From Streptomyces olivaceus (GTDB lineage: Bacteria > Actinomycetota > Actinomycetes > Streptomycetales > Streptomycetaceae): a stretch of DNA of 64,000 bases. The notes beneath the pieces were generated by a model. The model was not told the DNA's origin, made no database searches, and saw nothing but the letters and a program-made list of their open reading frames with translations. This document shows positions 33,561-41,827 of the stretch, piece after piece. The position numbers and the translations under genes are program-made. Where the stretch lies: the NCBI RefSeq assembly GCF_000721235.1, contig NZ_JOFH01000011.1, positions 62,001-126,000 of the forward strand, given 5' to 3'. Every line of letters begins with the position of its first letter. The first letter of the stretch is position 1.

Positions 33561-35105
33561 CTAGTCGAGGTAGTCCCGGAGCACCTGGGAGCGCGACGGG
33601 TGACGCAGCTTCGACATGGTCTTGGACTCGATCTGGCGGATGCGCTCACGCGTGACGCCGTACACCTTGCCGATCTCGTCGAGGGTCTTCGGCTGACCGT
33701 CGGTGAGACCGAACCGCATAGAGACGACGCCCGCCTCGCGCTCGGACAGGGTGTCCAGAACGGAGTGCAACTGCTCCTGCAGGAGTGTGAAGCTGACCGC
33801 GTCGGCCGGGACGACCGCCTCGGAGTCCTCGATCAGGTCACCGAACTCGCTGTCGCCGTCCTCGCCGAGCGGGGTGTGCAGCGAGATGGGCTCGCGTCCG
33901 TACTTCTGGACCTCGATGACCTTCTCCGGGGTCATGTCGAGCTCCTTGGCCAGCTCCTCCGGGGTGGGCTCCCGGCCCAGGTCCTGGAGCATCTGGCGCT
34001 GCACGCGCGCGAGCTTGTTGATGACCTCGACCATGTGCACCGGGATGCGGATGGTGCGCGCCTGGTCGGCCATCGCGCGGGTGATCGCCTGACGGATCCA
34101 CCAGGTGGCGTACGTGGAGAACTTGTAGCCCTTGGTGTAGTCGAACTTCTCCACCGCGCGGATCAGACCGAGGTTGCCCTCCTGGATGAGGTCCAGGAAG
34201 AGCATGCCGCGACCGGTGTAGCGCTTGGCCAGGGAGACCACCAGGCGGAGGTTGGCCTCCAGAAGGTGGTTCTTGGCGCGGCGGCCGTCCTCGGCGATGA
34301 TCTCCAGCTCACGCTTGAGCTTGGGCGCCAGCTTGTCGGAGTTCGCCAGCTTGTCCTCGGCGAACAGACCCGCCTCGATGCGCTTGGCGAGCTCGACCTC
34401 CTGCTCGGCGTTGAGCAGGGGGACCTTGCCGATCTGCTTGAGGTAGTCCTTGACCGGGTCGGCGGTGGCGCCGGCGGCGGCGACCTGCTGGGCCGGGGCG
34501 TCGTCCTCGTCCTCGTCGGACAGCACGAAGCCCGCGTTCTCGGTGCCCTCGGGCTCCTCCGTCGCGGCCTTCGGCTCCTCGGCCGACTCGTCCTCGAGAA
34601 GCTCGCCGTCCTCCTTCTTGGCGGCGGTCTTCTTGGTGGCCGCCGTCTTCTTGGCGGTCGTCTTCTTCGCCACGGCCTTCTTGGCCGTCGTCTTCTTGGC
34701 CACCGCCTTCTTGGCGGGCGCCTCTTCCTCGGCGGCGGGCTCCGCGGGCTGCGCCACCGGGGCGGCAGGAGCGGCCGGAGCGGCGGCCTTCCTGCTGGTC
34801 GCCGCCTTGGCCGCGACCGTCTTGGTGGCGGTGCGCTTGGCGGGACTCTTCGCTGCGACGCTCTTTCGGGTGCGCTTGGGCTCTGCGGCACTGACCATCA
34901 GCGTCACACCCTCTTCCTCGAGGATCTGGTTGAGGCTGCGCAGTACGTTCTTCCACTGAGTGGCCGGAATCTGGTCAGCTTCGAAGGCCCGACGCACATC
35001 GTCGCCGGCGATCTGCCCCTCAGCCTTTCCCCGCTCAATGAGCGCCATGACAGAGACGGACTCGGCGATCTCCGGCGGGAGCGTACGGGATGTGCTGGCC
35101 GACAC
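33561..35105 (-). CDS. hrdB: Principal RNA polymerase sigma factor HrdB (sigma-70)
   Basis: 514 residues, close to the 511 I recall for S. coelicolor HrdB. Sigma region 1.1-like N-terminus, then a long Lys/Ala/Thr-rich linker ([12 protein letters not shown] repeats, about 130-165). Regions 1.2-2 contain [41 protein letters not shown], with regions 3 and 4 ending [23 protein letters not shown]. It directs vegetative transcription and is essential. I chose the GTG at 35103-35105 because GAGAGG lies 6 bases upstream. The longer open frame into the leader is rejected. Confidence 0.96.
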   Translation of the reverse strand: MSASTSRTLPPEIAESVSVMALIERGKAEGQIAGDDVRRAFEADQIPATQWKNVLRSLNQILEEEGVTLMVSAAEPKRTRKSVAAKSPAKRTATKTVAAKAATSRKAAAPAAPAAPVAQPAEPAAEEEAPAKKAVAKKTTAKKAVAKKTTAKKTAATKKTAAKKEDGELLEDESAEEPKAATEEPEGTENAGFVLSDEDEDDAPAQQVAAAGATADPVKDYLKQIGKVPLLNAEQEVELAKRIEAGLFAEDKLANSDKLAPKLKRELEIIAEDGRRAKNHLLEANLRLVVSLAKRYTGRGMLFLDLIQEGNLGLIRAVEKFDYTKGYKFSTYATWWIRQAITRAMADQARTIRIPVHMVEVINKLARVQRQMLQDLGREPTPEELAKELDMTPEKVIEVQKYGREPISLHTPLGEDGDSEFGDLIEDSEAVVPADAVSFTLLQEQLHSVLDTLSEREAGVVSMRFGLTDGQPKTLDEIGKVYGVTRERIRQIESKTMSKLRHPSRSQVLRDYLD

Positions 35106-35255
35106 GAACAACCTCTCGGAACGTTGAAAAACGGCTTCCGGCCCCGTCCGGGCGGACAGGAGCCGACCACCGGCTTGGGGATGGGCCGACGGTGCGGGCG
35201 GGGCCGGGGAGGAACACAGCGCCCTGAACGGCGTCCGTATTCCCTCCGCGGCTGT

Positions 35256-35282
35256 CACCTCTTAGGTCATCGTGTTGTTCCC
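35256..35282 (-). promoter_or_regulatory. Candidate ECF-type promoter of hrdB
   Basis: On the minus strand GGGAAC (35282-35277) is followed after exactly 18 bases by GTGAC. This resembles ECF sigma promoters (GGAAY-N18-GTT for SigR) with one -10 mismatch. It would give a leader of roughly 150 bases. An AT-rich run (35340-35365) upstream may hold other promoters. Confidence 0.4.
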
Positions 35283-35427
35283 ACGAGCGTTACGCCCAAT
35301 CCGCGTGGCCCGAGTCACACCCCGTAAGCGATCAAAATCGGCCATACACGGATAAAAAAGGTAAACCACTTGCGCGACCCGGCCGTACCGAGGGCGCCCG
35401 AGGAGGCTCAGCCTCTCATCAGACCGT

Positions 35428-35466
35428 CGGACCCCGCGGAGTCATGAGAGGACTCCACGGGGTCCG
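35428..35466 (-). terminator. whiH terminator hairpin
   Basis: CGGACCCCGCGGAGTC (35428-35443) and GACTCCACGGGGTCCG (35451-35466) form a 16-bp stem with one mismatch and a 7-base loop, 76 bp downstream of the whiH stop. Confidence 0.78.
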
Positions 35467-35541
35467 CGGTGGCGGCGACGGGCGGGCAGCACCACAGGAG
35501 GGATTGGCGTGCCCGGCCCACGCCGGTCCGGCAGAACCAGG

Positions 35542-36429
35542 TCAGTGCTCGCGCGGGGCGGGCACCACGCGTTCCACCTCGGGGTGGACGGTCAGAAGCT
35601 GACGCATGGCGGCCTCCGCCGCCGCGCCGTCCCCGGTGGCGAGGGCGTCGACGATCCGGCCGTGCTGCGCAAGCGAGACGTCGTTCGGCCGGTCACAGCC
35701 CGTGACCGGGCCACCGGAGACATGCAGAGCGGCGGAGACGATGCCCGAGAGGTGGTCGAGCATGCGATTGCCCGCGACCTGGATCAGCAGCGCGTGGAAT
35801 TCGGCATCGGCACGCGAGAAGGTGAGCGCGTCACCCTGCCCCATGGCGTGCCCCATGATCCCGACCATGTCCGACAGCCGCTGCTGAACCTCCTCACGGC
35901 CGTGCCCGGCGGCCAGGCGCGCGGCCAGCGGCTCGATCGTCCAGCGCAGCTCGCTCAGCTCGCGACGCTGGTCGTCACGCTGCGGACCGAAGGCACGCCA
36001 TTCGATGATGTCCGGGTCCAGGAGGTTCCAGTCGCTGACCGGGCGCACGCGCGTACCGACGTTCGGTCGCGCGCTGACCAGGCCCTTGGCCTCCAGCACC
36101 CGGAGCGACTCACGGACCACGGTGCGGGACACCTCGAAACGCTGGCCGATCTCCTCGGGCACCAGCGGACGGTCGGCACCGAGGTCGCCCGAAACGATCA
36201 TCTGGCCGAGCTGCTGGACGAGTTGCCCGTGCAGCCCGCGGCCACGGTTGCCCGCGGTGCGCCGGCCCACGCGGCCCAGCTCGGGCTCCACCCCTTCCCA
36301 GGAGGGCGCCCCGACGCGGTCGACGCCGGGCGTCTCCGCGTAGGGATAGCGGTCGAGTTCGCCCGGATTCGCGAGGCCGGAGTCGGCGGAGCGGGCGGCG
36401 GTCATCATGGTGTGCGCAAGGGTACTCAC
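35542..36429 (-). CDS. whiH: GntR/FadR-type sporulation regulator WhiH
   Basis: 295 residues. The N-terminal 55 residues are unstructured, then a GntR winged HTH (LVPEEIGQRFEVSRTVVRESLRVLEAKGLVSARPNVGTRV, about 95-135) and an FadR-type FCD ligand domain (about 160-275) with the metal-binding pattern D..FH and H residues. The identification as WhiH rests on length, family and the position beside hrdB, as in S. coelicolor. WhiH controls sporulation septation in aerial hyphae. The GTG at 36429 has AAAGGA 3 bases upstream; ATGs at about 36405 are alternatives. A SigWhiG-like -10 element lies 93 bp upstream. Confidence 0.85.
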   Translation of the reverse strand: MSTLAHTMMTAARSADSGLANPGELDRYPYAETPGVDRVGAPSWEGVEPELGRVGRRTAGNRGRGLHGQLVQQLGQMIVSGDLGADRPLVPEEIGQRFEVSRTVVRESLRVLEAKGLVSARPNVGTRVRPVSDWNLLDPDIIEWRAFGPQRDDQRRELSELRWTIEPLAARLAAGHGREEVQQRLSDMVGIMGHAMGQGDALTFSRADAEFHALLIQVAGNRMLDHLSGIVSAALHVSGGPVTGCDRPNDVSLAQHGRIVDALATGDGAAAEAAMRQLLTVHPEVERVVPAPREH

Positions 36430-36521
36430 GCATCCTTTGTCGGCGTCGTTCCCAACTCCCTTGAGGTCTTTGGTGAAAAGCACACGAAAGGGTGATCGCT
36501 CACCCCGTCGCAATTGACGCC

Positions 36522-36529
36522 TTATCGGA
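36522..36529 (-). promoter_or_regulatory. Possible SigWhiG -10 element upstream of whiH
   Basis: Minus-strand TCCGATAA matches the SigWhiG -10 GCCGATAA in 7 of 8 bases. No TAAA lies at the expected 15-16 bases upstream; only a GAAA at shorter spacing. whiH is a known SigWhiG target in S. coelicolor. Confidence 0.4.
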
Positions 36530-36591
36530 AAGAAATGGGCTTTCCCCGGGGGAGTTGCGCACACGGTCGGACCCGAAGGGTGAGACAGGTG

Positions 36592-39003
36592 TCACCGAAC
36601 CCTGCCGCGCAGGGTCATGAGCAGGTAGGCGCAGAGCAGCGTCGTCAGGGACAACGTCAGGGCGCCACCCACGGGTTGGGCGAGCATGCGCAGCACCTCG
36701 CCCACGTACCGCTCGCCGCCGAAGGGCCACTGCGTCAGGAGGGTCTCGCGCACCCGCATCGGGAGACCGGCGGCCGTCCGCACGGATGGGCCCGCCCAGA
36801 CCCTCTGTACGAGCGGAACGACCACGACCGGGACGGCCACCACGGCGGCGAGCCCGGCCGTGGTGGACCGGAAGATCCCCGCGGCGAGCACTCCGGACCA
36901 GGCACATCCGACGACGAACCCCAGCCAACCGGCACCCAGCGCCGGCCAGTCGGCGGGAAGCGCCGCGACCTCCCGCCCGTAGAACAGGTGCAGCAGCTCC
37001 GCGTTGCTGCCCACCGTCAGCACGGCCAGCAGTACGGCGACGACCGCGGAGACGAGGAGTTTGGCGGTCAGCAGTCCCATCCTGCGCGGTACGGTGCCGC
37101 GGTCCGCCGCCAGCGCGGGGTGGCGGAACTCGTCGCCGAAGGCCAGCGCGCCGAGCAGCCCCGCGCCGAGCGCCGCCGGGGGCAGCGGCAGTTCGCGCGG
37201 CCACGCCGCGAGCAGCCGCTCCTGCGGGGTGTGCCCGACGCGGGCGAGGACCACCGCGGTGACGGCGGACACCAGGAGCACCACGGCGCCGGTGACGAAT
37301 CCGGTACCCACGCCGACTGTCCGACGAAGCTCGTAGCGGAGGGGACGCAGAGGGCTGGGGGCGGAGCGGACGGCGATGGGCGGCGGAAGCGTGGCAGCCG
37401 TGTCCCGGGCCGCCGTCGTACCGGGGCGGGAGGTGAGGACGGCGAACGGGCGGAGCGCGCTACGGGACGCGGCAGGGCCGGAGGAAGGGGTGCGGGCGGT
37501 TTCGGCACGGACTGCGTCGGCCGGGGTGCCGGGCGAGGTGCGGACGCCTGCGGACGCCGGATTGCGGGGCGCGGGGCGGTCGCCGTCTTTGGGCGGGCCG
37601 TCGGCCGCGACCTGGGGGTAACCGACCGTGGCGCGGTGATCGGGCGCGGTGCGGTGATCGGGCGCGGTGCGGTGATCGGGCGCGGTGCGGTGGTCTGGCT
37701 CAGCGCAGTGGTCTGGCTCAGCGCAGTGGTCTGGTGTGGTGACTTCGCCGGGTGCCGCCGCCGGGACGGGCTCCGAGCGGGCCGCCGGCCCGTTCGCCGA
37801 CGGTCCGTTCGCCGACGGAGACACCTGCGGGCCTGTCTGCCCGTCGGCCTGGCAGGTGGCCTGTGTGTCGGCCTGCCCGTCGCTCTGCGCGTCAGAGTGG
37901 GAGGGGGCCTGCGGGCCCGTCTGCCGACCGGTCTGCGTGTCGGCCCGGGAGAGGGCCTGTGGGGCGCAGTCGCCCGGTGAGCCGGGAGGGTCGGTCGACG
38001 AGGCGTCGGTGGCGGTGGGGCGCGGTGGGCCCGTGGGCGACGGGCGGGTGACGGTCGGCCTGCGGGGCGCGGGCGCCCGGCCGCCGAGTACCGCCTCGTG
38101 CCGGGGTCCGGTTGCCGGGCCGGCACCGGGCCCCATGTCGCCGATCTCGTCGGCGAGTTGATGTACGAGGATCCGGTGACGGAACGCGGTCTCACCGATG
38201 TCGGCGCACGTACTGCCGTACACGGCGAGGCGATTGCCGGCCTCCGGCACGACCTCCACGGAACGGCGGGCCGCGCGGGCCTCCTTGGCCAGCAGTGCCG
38301 CGAGGCGGGCCGCGTGCGGGGTGCGCACGGCGACGCGTGGACGCAGCCGGGTCCGGGAGAAGTCCGCCGCCTCCTGGTCGGCGACGACCCTGCCGCCTTC
38401 CAGGGTCACGACGTGGTCGGCGGTGCGCGCCGCCTCTTTGGGGTCCGCCGTGCTGAGCAGGACGGTGCCTCCCTGGTCGGCGTGGGCACGCAGGGTTCCG
38501 TGCAGCCAGCGGGCCTCGTGCGCGGAGAGTGCGCCGGCGGGGTCGTCGAACACCAGGGTGTGGGGGTCCGGGACCAGTGCGCAGGCCAGCCCGAGGCGCC
38601 GGTCCATGCCGCGGGAGAGTGTGCCGAGCCGTTCGTCGCGCAGGCTTGCGAGGTCGACCGACTCCAGGACCTCGTCGGCGCGCCGGACCGGGACGCCGGC
38701 CGCCGCGCACAGCATGCGCACATGACCGCGCACCGTGCGCGACGGGTGTCCGGGGACGTCTCCCAGCAGTACGCCGACCTCGTGCGAGGGGTGGGCGATG
38801 CGGTGCAGGGGGCGCCCTCTGAAGTAGGTGAGACCGCGGCCGTGTTGCAGTTCGAGCATGAGTCTGAGCGCGGTCGTCTTGCCCGCGCCCGGCGCTCCGA
38901 GCAGTGCGGTGACGCGGCCCGCCCTGGCCTCGAAGGAGACGTCGTCGACGGCGGGCGGAAGCTCCTTGCGGGGGGTGCTGGTCAGTCCGAAGGCCTGGAT
39001 CAC
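36592..39003 (-). CDS. ABC transporter: ATPase-long disordered linker-permease fusion
   Basis: 803 residues. The nucleotide-binding domain (about 1-235) has Walker A GAPGAGKTT (36-44), a divergent signature LSRGM instead of LSGGQ, and Walker B LVFDDP. A linker of about 300 residues is Pro/Ala/Thr/Asp-rich and includes tandem PDHRTA/PDHCAE units. The last 230 residues carry six TM segments (GFVTGAVVLLVSAVTAVVLA ... LTLSLTTLLCAYLLMTL). It resembles ABC-2 exporters with NBD and TMD in one chain; substrate unknown. I chose GTG 39003 (VIQAFG) over an upstream TTG by family-like N-terminus; no good ribosome binding site exists for either. Confidence 0.8.
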   Translation of the reverse strand: MIQAFGLTSTPRKELPPAVDDVSFEARAGRVTALLGAPGAGKTTALRLMLELQHGRGLTYFRGRPLHRIAHPSHEVGVLLGDVPGHPSRTVRGHVRMLCAAAGVPVRRADEVLESVDLASLRDERLGTLSRGMDRRLGLACALVPDPHTLVFDDPAGALSAHEARWLHGTLRAHADQGGTVLLSTADPKEAARTADHVVTLEGGRVVADQEAADFSRTRLRPRVAVRTPHAARLAALLAKEARAARRSVEVVPEAGNRLAVYGSTCADIGETAFRHRILVHQLADEIGDMGPGAGPATGPRHEAVLGGRAPAPRRPTVTRPSPTGPPRPTATDASSTDPPGSPGDCAPQALSRADTQTGRQTGPQAPSHSDAQSDGQADTQATCQADGQTGPQVSPSANGPSANGPAARSEPVPAAAPGEVTTPDHCAEPDHCAEPDHRTAPDHRTAPDHRTAPDHRATVGYPQVAADGPPKDGDRPAPRNPASAGVRTSPGTPADAVRAETARTPSSGPAASRSALRPFAVLTSRPGTTAARDTAATLPPPIAVRSAPSPLRPLRYELRRTVGVGTGFVTGAVVLLVSAVTAVVLARVGHTPQERLLAAWPRELPLPPAALGAGLLGALAFGDEFRHPALAADRGTVPRRMGLLTAKLLVSAVVAVLLAVLTVGSNAELLHLFYGREVAALPADWPALGAGWLGFVVGCAWSGVLAAGIFRSTTAGLAAVVAVPVVVVPLVQRVWAGPSVRTAAGLPMRVRETLLTQWPFGGERYVGEVLRMLAQPVGGALTLSLTTLLCAYLLMTLRGRVR
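37636..37735. repeat. In-gene tandem repeats in ABC fusion linker
   Basis: Two arrays with an 18-bp period lie side by side: GATCGGGCGCGGTGCGGT units followed by GTCTGGCTCAGCGCAGTG units. They encode successive PDHRTA and PDHCAE hexapeptides (minus strand). In-frame period, so copy number can change without frameshift. Confidence 0.8.
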
Positions 39004-39124
39004 CCGCAGCAAGATAGCGCGCCGTGTCCGTTTTTTCGGTCATCGCCCGGCTTGCCGAGCCCGGGGATCGGACCTTTCGTCGGTCACCTGCCCGCCTTTC
39101 GGCCCGGGGCGGCCCCGCTCCACG

Positions 39125-39883
39125 TCAGACCTCGGGACGCAGCATCGGAGGGTTGAGGAGGGTCGCGCCGCCCGCGCGGAAGAGCTGGGCGGGCCGCCCG
39201 CCCTGGCGGGTGGTCGTCCCTCCCGTGGGCACGAGGAAACCCGGTGTGCCCGTCACCTTCCGGTGGAAGTTGCGCGGATCAAGCGCCACGCTCCATACCG
39301 CCTCGTAGACGCGGCGCAGCTCGCCGACGGTGAACTCGGACGGGCAGAAGGCCGTGGCCAGCGACGAGTACTCGATCTTGGAACGGGCCCTCTCCACGCC
39401 GTCGGCCAGGATCTGGGCGTGGTCGAAGGCGAGTGGCGCCGCCGGTTGACCGGCATGGCCGTAACCGCTCTGCTCCAGCAGTTCCCCGACCGCCGCCCAG
39501 CGGGCGTTGCTGGCGTCGCCGCCCGCCCGTGGTGCGGGCAGGTCCGGAGCGAGCGCCAGGTGGGCGACGCTGACCACCCGCATCCGGGGGTCGCGCCCGG
39601 GGTCGCCGTACGTCGCGAGCTGCTCCAGGTGGGCGCCGTTGTCCTGGGTGGGCGCGGCCGGGTCGTGGACGCACAGTCCCGTCTCCTCGGCCAGCTCCCG
39701 GGCCGCCGCCTGCGACAGGTCCTCGCCCTCCCGCACGAAGCCGCCGGGCAGGGCCCAGCGCCCCTGGAAGGGCGGCTCGCCCCTGCGCACCGCCAGCGCA
39801 CACAGCGAGTGGCGGCGAACGGTCAGCACGACCAGGTCCACGGTGACGGCGAAGGGCGGGAAGGCTGACGGGTCGTAGGGCAT
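39125..39883 (-). CDS. NrtR-like Nudix transcriptional regulator
   Basis: 252 residues. Nudix domain (about 10-165) with the box G48 to L70 matching GX5EX7REUXEEXGU (Glu54, Arg62-Glu63, Glu66-Glu67). The C-terminal winged-helix NrtR domain (about 175-235) has KIEYSSLATAFCPSEFTVGELRRVYEAVW and RNFHRKVTGTPGFL. NrtR proteins sense ADP-ribose and repress NAD metabolism genes; targets here are not evident. The ATG at 39881-39883 has no strong ribosome binding site. A partial palindrome just upstream could be its operator. Confidence 0.82.
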   Translation of the reverse strand: MPYDPSAFPPFAVTVDLVVLTVRRHSLCALAVRRGEPPFQGRWALPGGFVREGEDLSQAAARELAEETGLCVHDPAAPTQDNGAHLEQLATYGDPGRDPRMRVVSVAHLALAPDLPAPRAGGDASNARWAAVGELLEQSGYGHAGQPAAPLAFDHAQILADGVERARSKIEYSSLATAFCPSEFTVGELRRVYEAVWSVALDPRNFHRKVTGTPGFLVPTGGTTTRQGGRPAQLFRAGGATLLNPPMLRPEV

Positions 39884-39892
39884 GCGGTGATC

Positions 39893-39915
39893 ATAGTCGT
39901 CTGCCTGACGATAAT
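39893..39915. promoter_or_regulatory. Candidate NrtR operator
   Basis: AT-rich inverted repeat AT-N2-TCGTC ... GACGA-N2-AT (39893-39915) located 10-32 bp upstream of the NrtR-like start. This position suits autoregulation. Confidence 0.4.
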
Positions 39916-40097
39916 CAGTCCCTTCAGCTGCTGCTCCGGGTATTGATCCACTGCGGACGGTGGGCGCCCGGCCGGACGCGTCCATGCGGGCGCGCGGCCT
40001 CACCCGTGCCGACGCGCGGGGCCCTGCAGCGACTGGTCGGGACGTCCTGGATCATGGCCTCCCGCGCCGAAGTGTTCCTCCGGTCCGGCCGTCCGCC

Positions 40098-41630
40098 TCA
40101 GGCGCGTTCGCCACCCCCTTCGGTCCGCTGCTCTCCCCCGCGGCTTCCCTCCAAGCGGGGCTCCTGGTGACCCGCGGTGTGCGATCCCGGGAAGCGCGCA
40201 CGCGTCCGGCCGGGGTGTGTGGCGCCCGGACGGTCGGTCCCGGCCGGAGTACGGGGACGCCCGATCTTCGCGGCGGGGCCGGCATCCCGCGCCCTGGTCC
40301 GACGGCGGGCAGCGCCGGACGGGCCCTGGGGACGCTTGCGGCGGCGAGAGCCGGGCTGTGGGCCCGACGCCGGTTCGGCGGGCTCCCGCTCCACGCAACC
40401 GGTGCTCTGCCCGACACCGTCCGAAGCGTCGGCTTCCGCGCCCTCCGGGCCGGCACGCTCCGCACGCAGGCAGCGGCGGATCGACTCGGGATCGAGCCCC
40501 TCATTGCACGCCTGATGGAGGAGCCGGGCGAAGAGATAGCCGGGGTCGGCGCCGAGTGCCATGGCCAGGGCCTCTCGGGCCTCCAGTTCGTCGCCGGTGG
40601 ACCAGGCGACCCATCCGGCGAGGGTGAGGGGCGCGGCCGCGTGCTCGCCGTACGCCCCGACGCAGCGGCGTGCCAGGGCCCGCCACAGGCGCAGCGCCGG
40701 TCCTGCCTCGTCGCCCTCCATCCAGGCCGCCGCGCGGTCGCGTGTCGTGCGGTCCTGCAGGCCGAGGATCAGCGCCGCCGCCTCCTCGTGGGCGAGCAGC
40801 CGGTCGTCCCGCAGATCCTCGGCCTGCACTCCTGACACGGGCTGGGCCTCGGCAAGGTGCCGCATCGCTCGCTCCGCCGCGGCCAGCGTCTCCTCGGCCA
40901 CCTCTGCGCGGCCGGCGTCGTCGAGGATCCGGGAGACCAGTGTCGTGGCCGCGGCGTCCAGCGCGGCCGCCTGCTCGACCGCCACGGCGCCCTCCCGGGG
41001 CAGCAGGCGCGCGTGCAGGTCGCTGAGCGGGCCGCGTACCTGGATACCGGCGTAAGTGGCCGCCGCGGCCAGCACCGACGTACCTGGCAGCCCCATGGGG
41101 AGGCCCTCGGGCGGGCAGCAGGCCGCTTCGTCGCAGCAGTAGGACCAGAAACGCCCGGCGGAGATGCACAGCGCCTCGACCACCGGGATGTCGAGGGCGC
41201 CGCACTCGACCCGCAGCTTCTGGGCCAGCGGCCTCAGTCGCTCCATGACCTCGCGGCCGGTCTCCCCGCGAGCCGGTTCCTGACAGAGGTAGGCGACCAT
41301 CTGCTCGGGCCGGGTTCCGCGCCGCTCGGCGCCCGTCACCAGGCCGCGGACCAGTTGCCCGGCCGCCCCCGCCCAGTCGTCCGGGTCGGGCGGAATGCCA
41401 AGCCGCGCCCGGCCGCCGAATCGCCCGCGCCCCTCCCTTTCGCGGAGGGCGGCCAGGACGATGCTGTCCTCGGGTCGGTACCCCAGCAGGTAGGGCAGGG
41501 CGTCGGCGAGTTCGGCCGGAGTGCGCAGGGTGACCTGGTGTTCGTCGGGGCTCGCGTGGAAGGCGGGCTGCGCGGAGCAGGGATTGTCGCCGTTCTCCGA
41601 GGAGCCGACCGGACCGTTGTGGTTCGTCAT
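40098..41630 (-). CDS. DUF4192 domain protein
   Basis: 510 residues. DUF4192 domain (about 28-385) begins VTLRTPAELADALPYLLGYRPEDSIVLAAL and includes the Cys-rich FWSYCCDEAACCPPEG segment (about 160-175). The last 110 residues are a basic, Pro/Arg-rich low-complexity tail (RRRKRPQGPSGAARRRTRARD). DUF4192 is widespread in actinobacteria and functionally uncharacterised. The neighbour is a RecQ-like helicase gene on the same strand about 200 bp upstream, a constant pairing as I recall, but no function follows from it. The ATG at 41630 has only a weak upstream site. Confidence 0.85.
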   Translation of the reverse strand: MTNHNGPVGSSENGDNPCSAQPAFHASPDEHQVTLRTPAELADALPYLLGYRPEDSIVLAALREREGRGRFGGRARLGIPPDPDDWAGAAGQLVRGLVTGAERRGTRPEQMVAYLCQEPARGETGREVMERLRPLAQKLRVECGALDIPVVEALCISAGRFWSYCCDEAACCPPEGLPMGLPGTSVLAAAATYAGIQVRGPLSDLHARLLPREGAVAVEQAAALDAAATTLVSRILDDAGRAEVAEETLAAAERAMRHLAEAQPVSGVQAEDLRDDRLLAHEEAAALILGLQDRTTRDRAAAWMEGDEAGPALRLWRALARRCVGAYGEHAAAPLTLAGWVAWSTGDELEAREALAMALGADPGYLFARLLHQACNEGLDPESIRRCLRAERAGPEGAEADASDGVGQSTGCVEREPAEPASGPQPGSRRRKRPQGPSGAARRRTRARDAGPAAKIGRPRTPAGTDRPGATHPGRTRARFPGSHTAGHQEPRLEGSRGGEQRTEGGGERA

Positions 41631-41827
41631 GACTCGACGATCTCGCGAATCACGAATCTCCGTTTTGCCCTGTGGATAACTTCGGTCAGGGGCACGTCAG
41701 CCAGGCACAGCCGTCCGCACGCGGAGCCGGACGGCGGGCGGCTTCTCGTGGCTTCGGCGCCGTCCGGCTCGGCCCATCACTCGGCGCGTCCGGCATGACC
41801 CCTCCGGCTCGGCCCGCCCCGCTCGGC

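Larger units (their letters stand above)
35106..35541. other. Intergenic region between hrdB start and whiH end
   Basis: 436 bp. It contains the hrdB leader and promoters (35106 to about 35380) and the whiH terminator (35428-35466), both listed separately. No gene is supported. Confidence 0.6.

Noticed and set aside
35223..35248. GGGAAT ... GTT in the hrdB leader as a SigR promoter
   Set aside because: The spacer is only 9 bases; SigR promoters need about 18.
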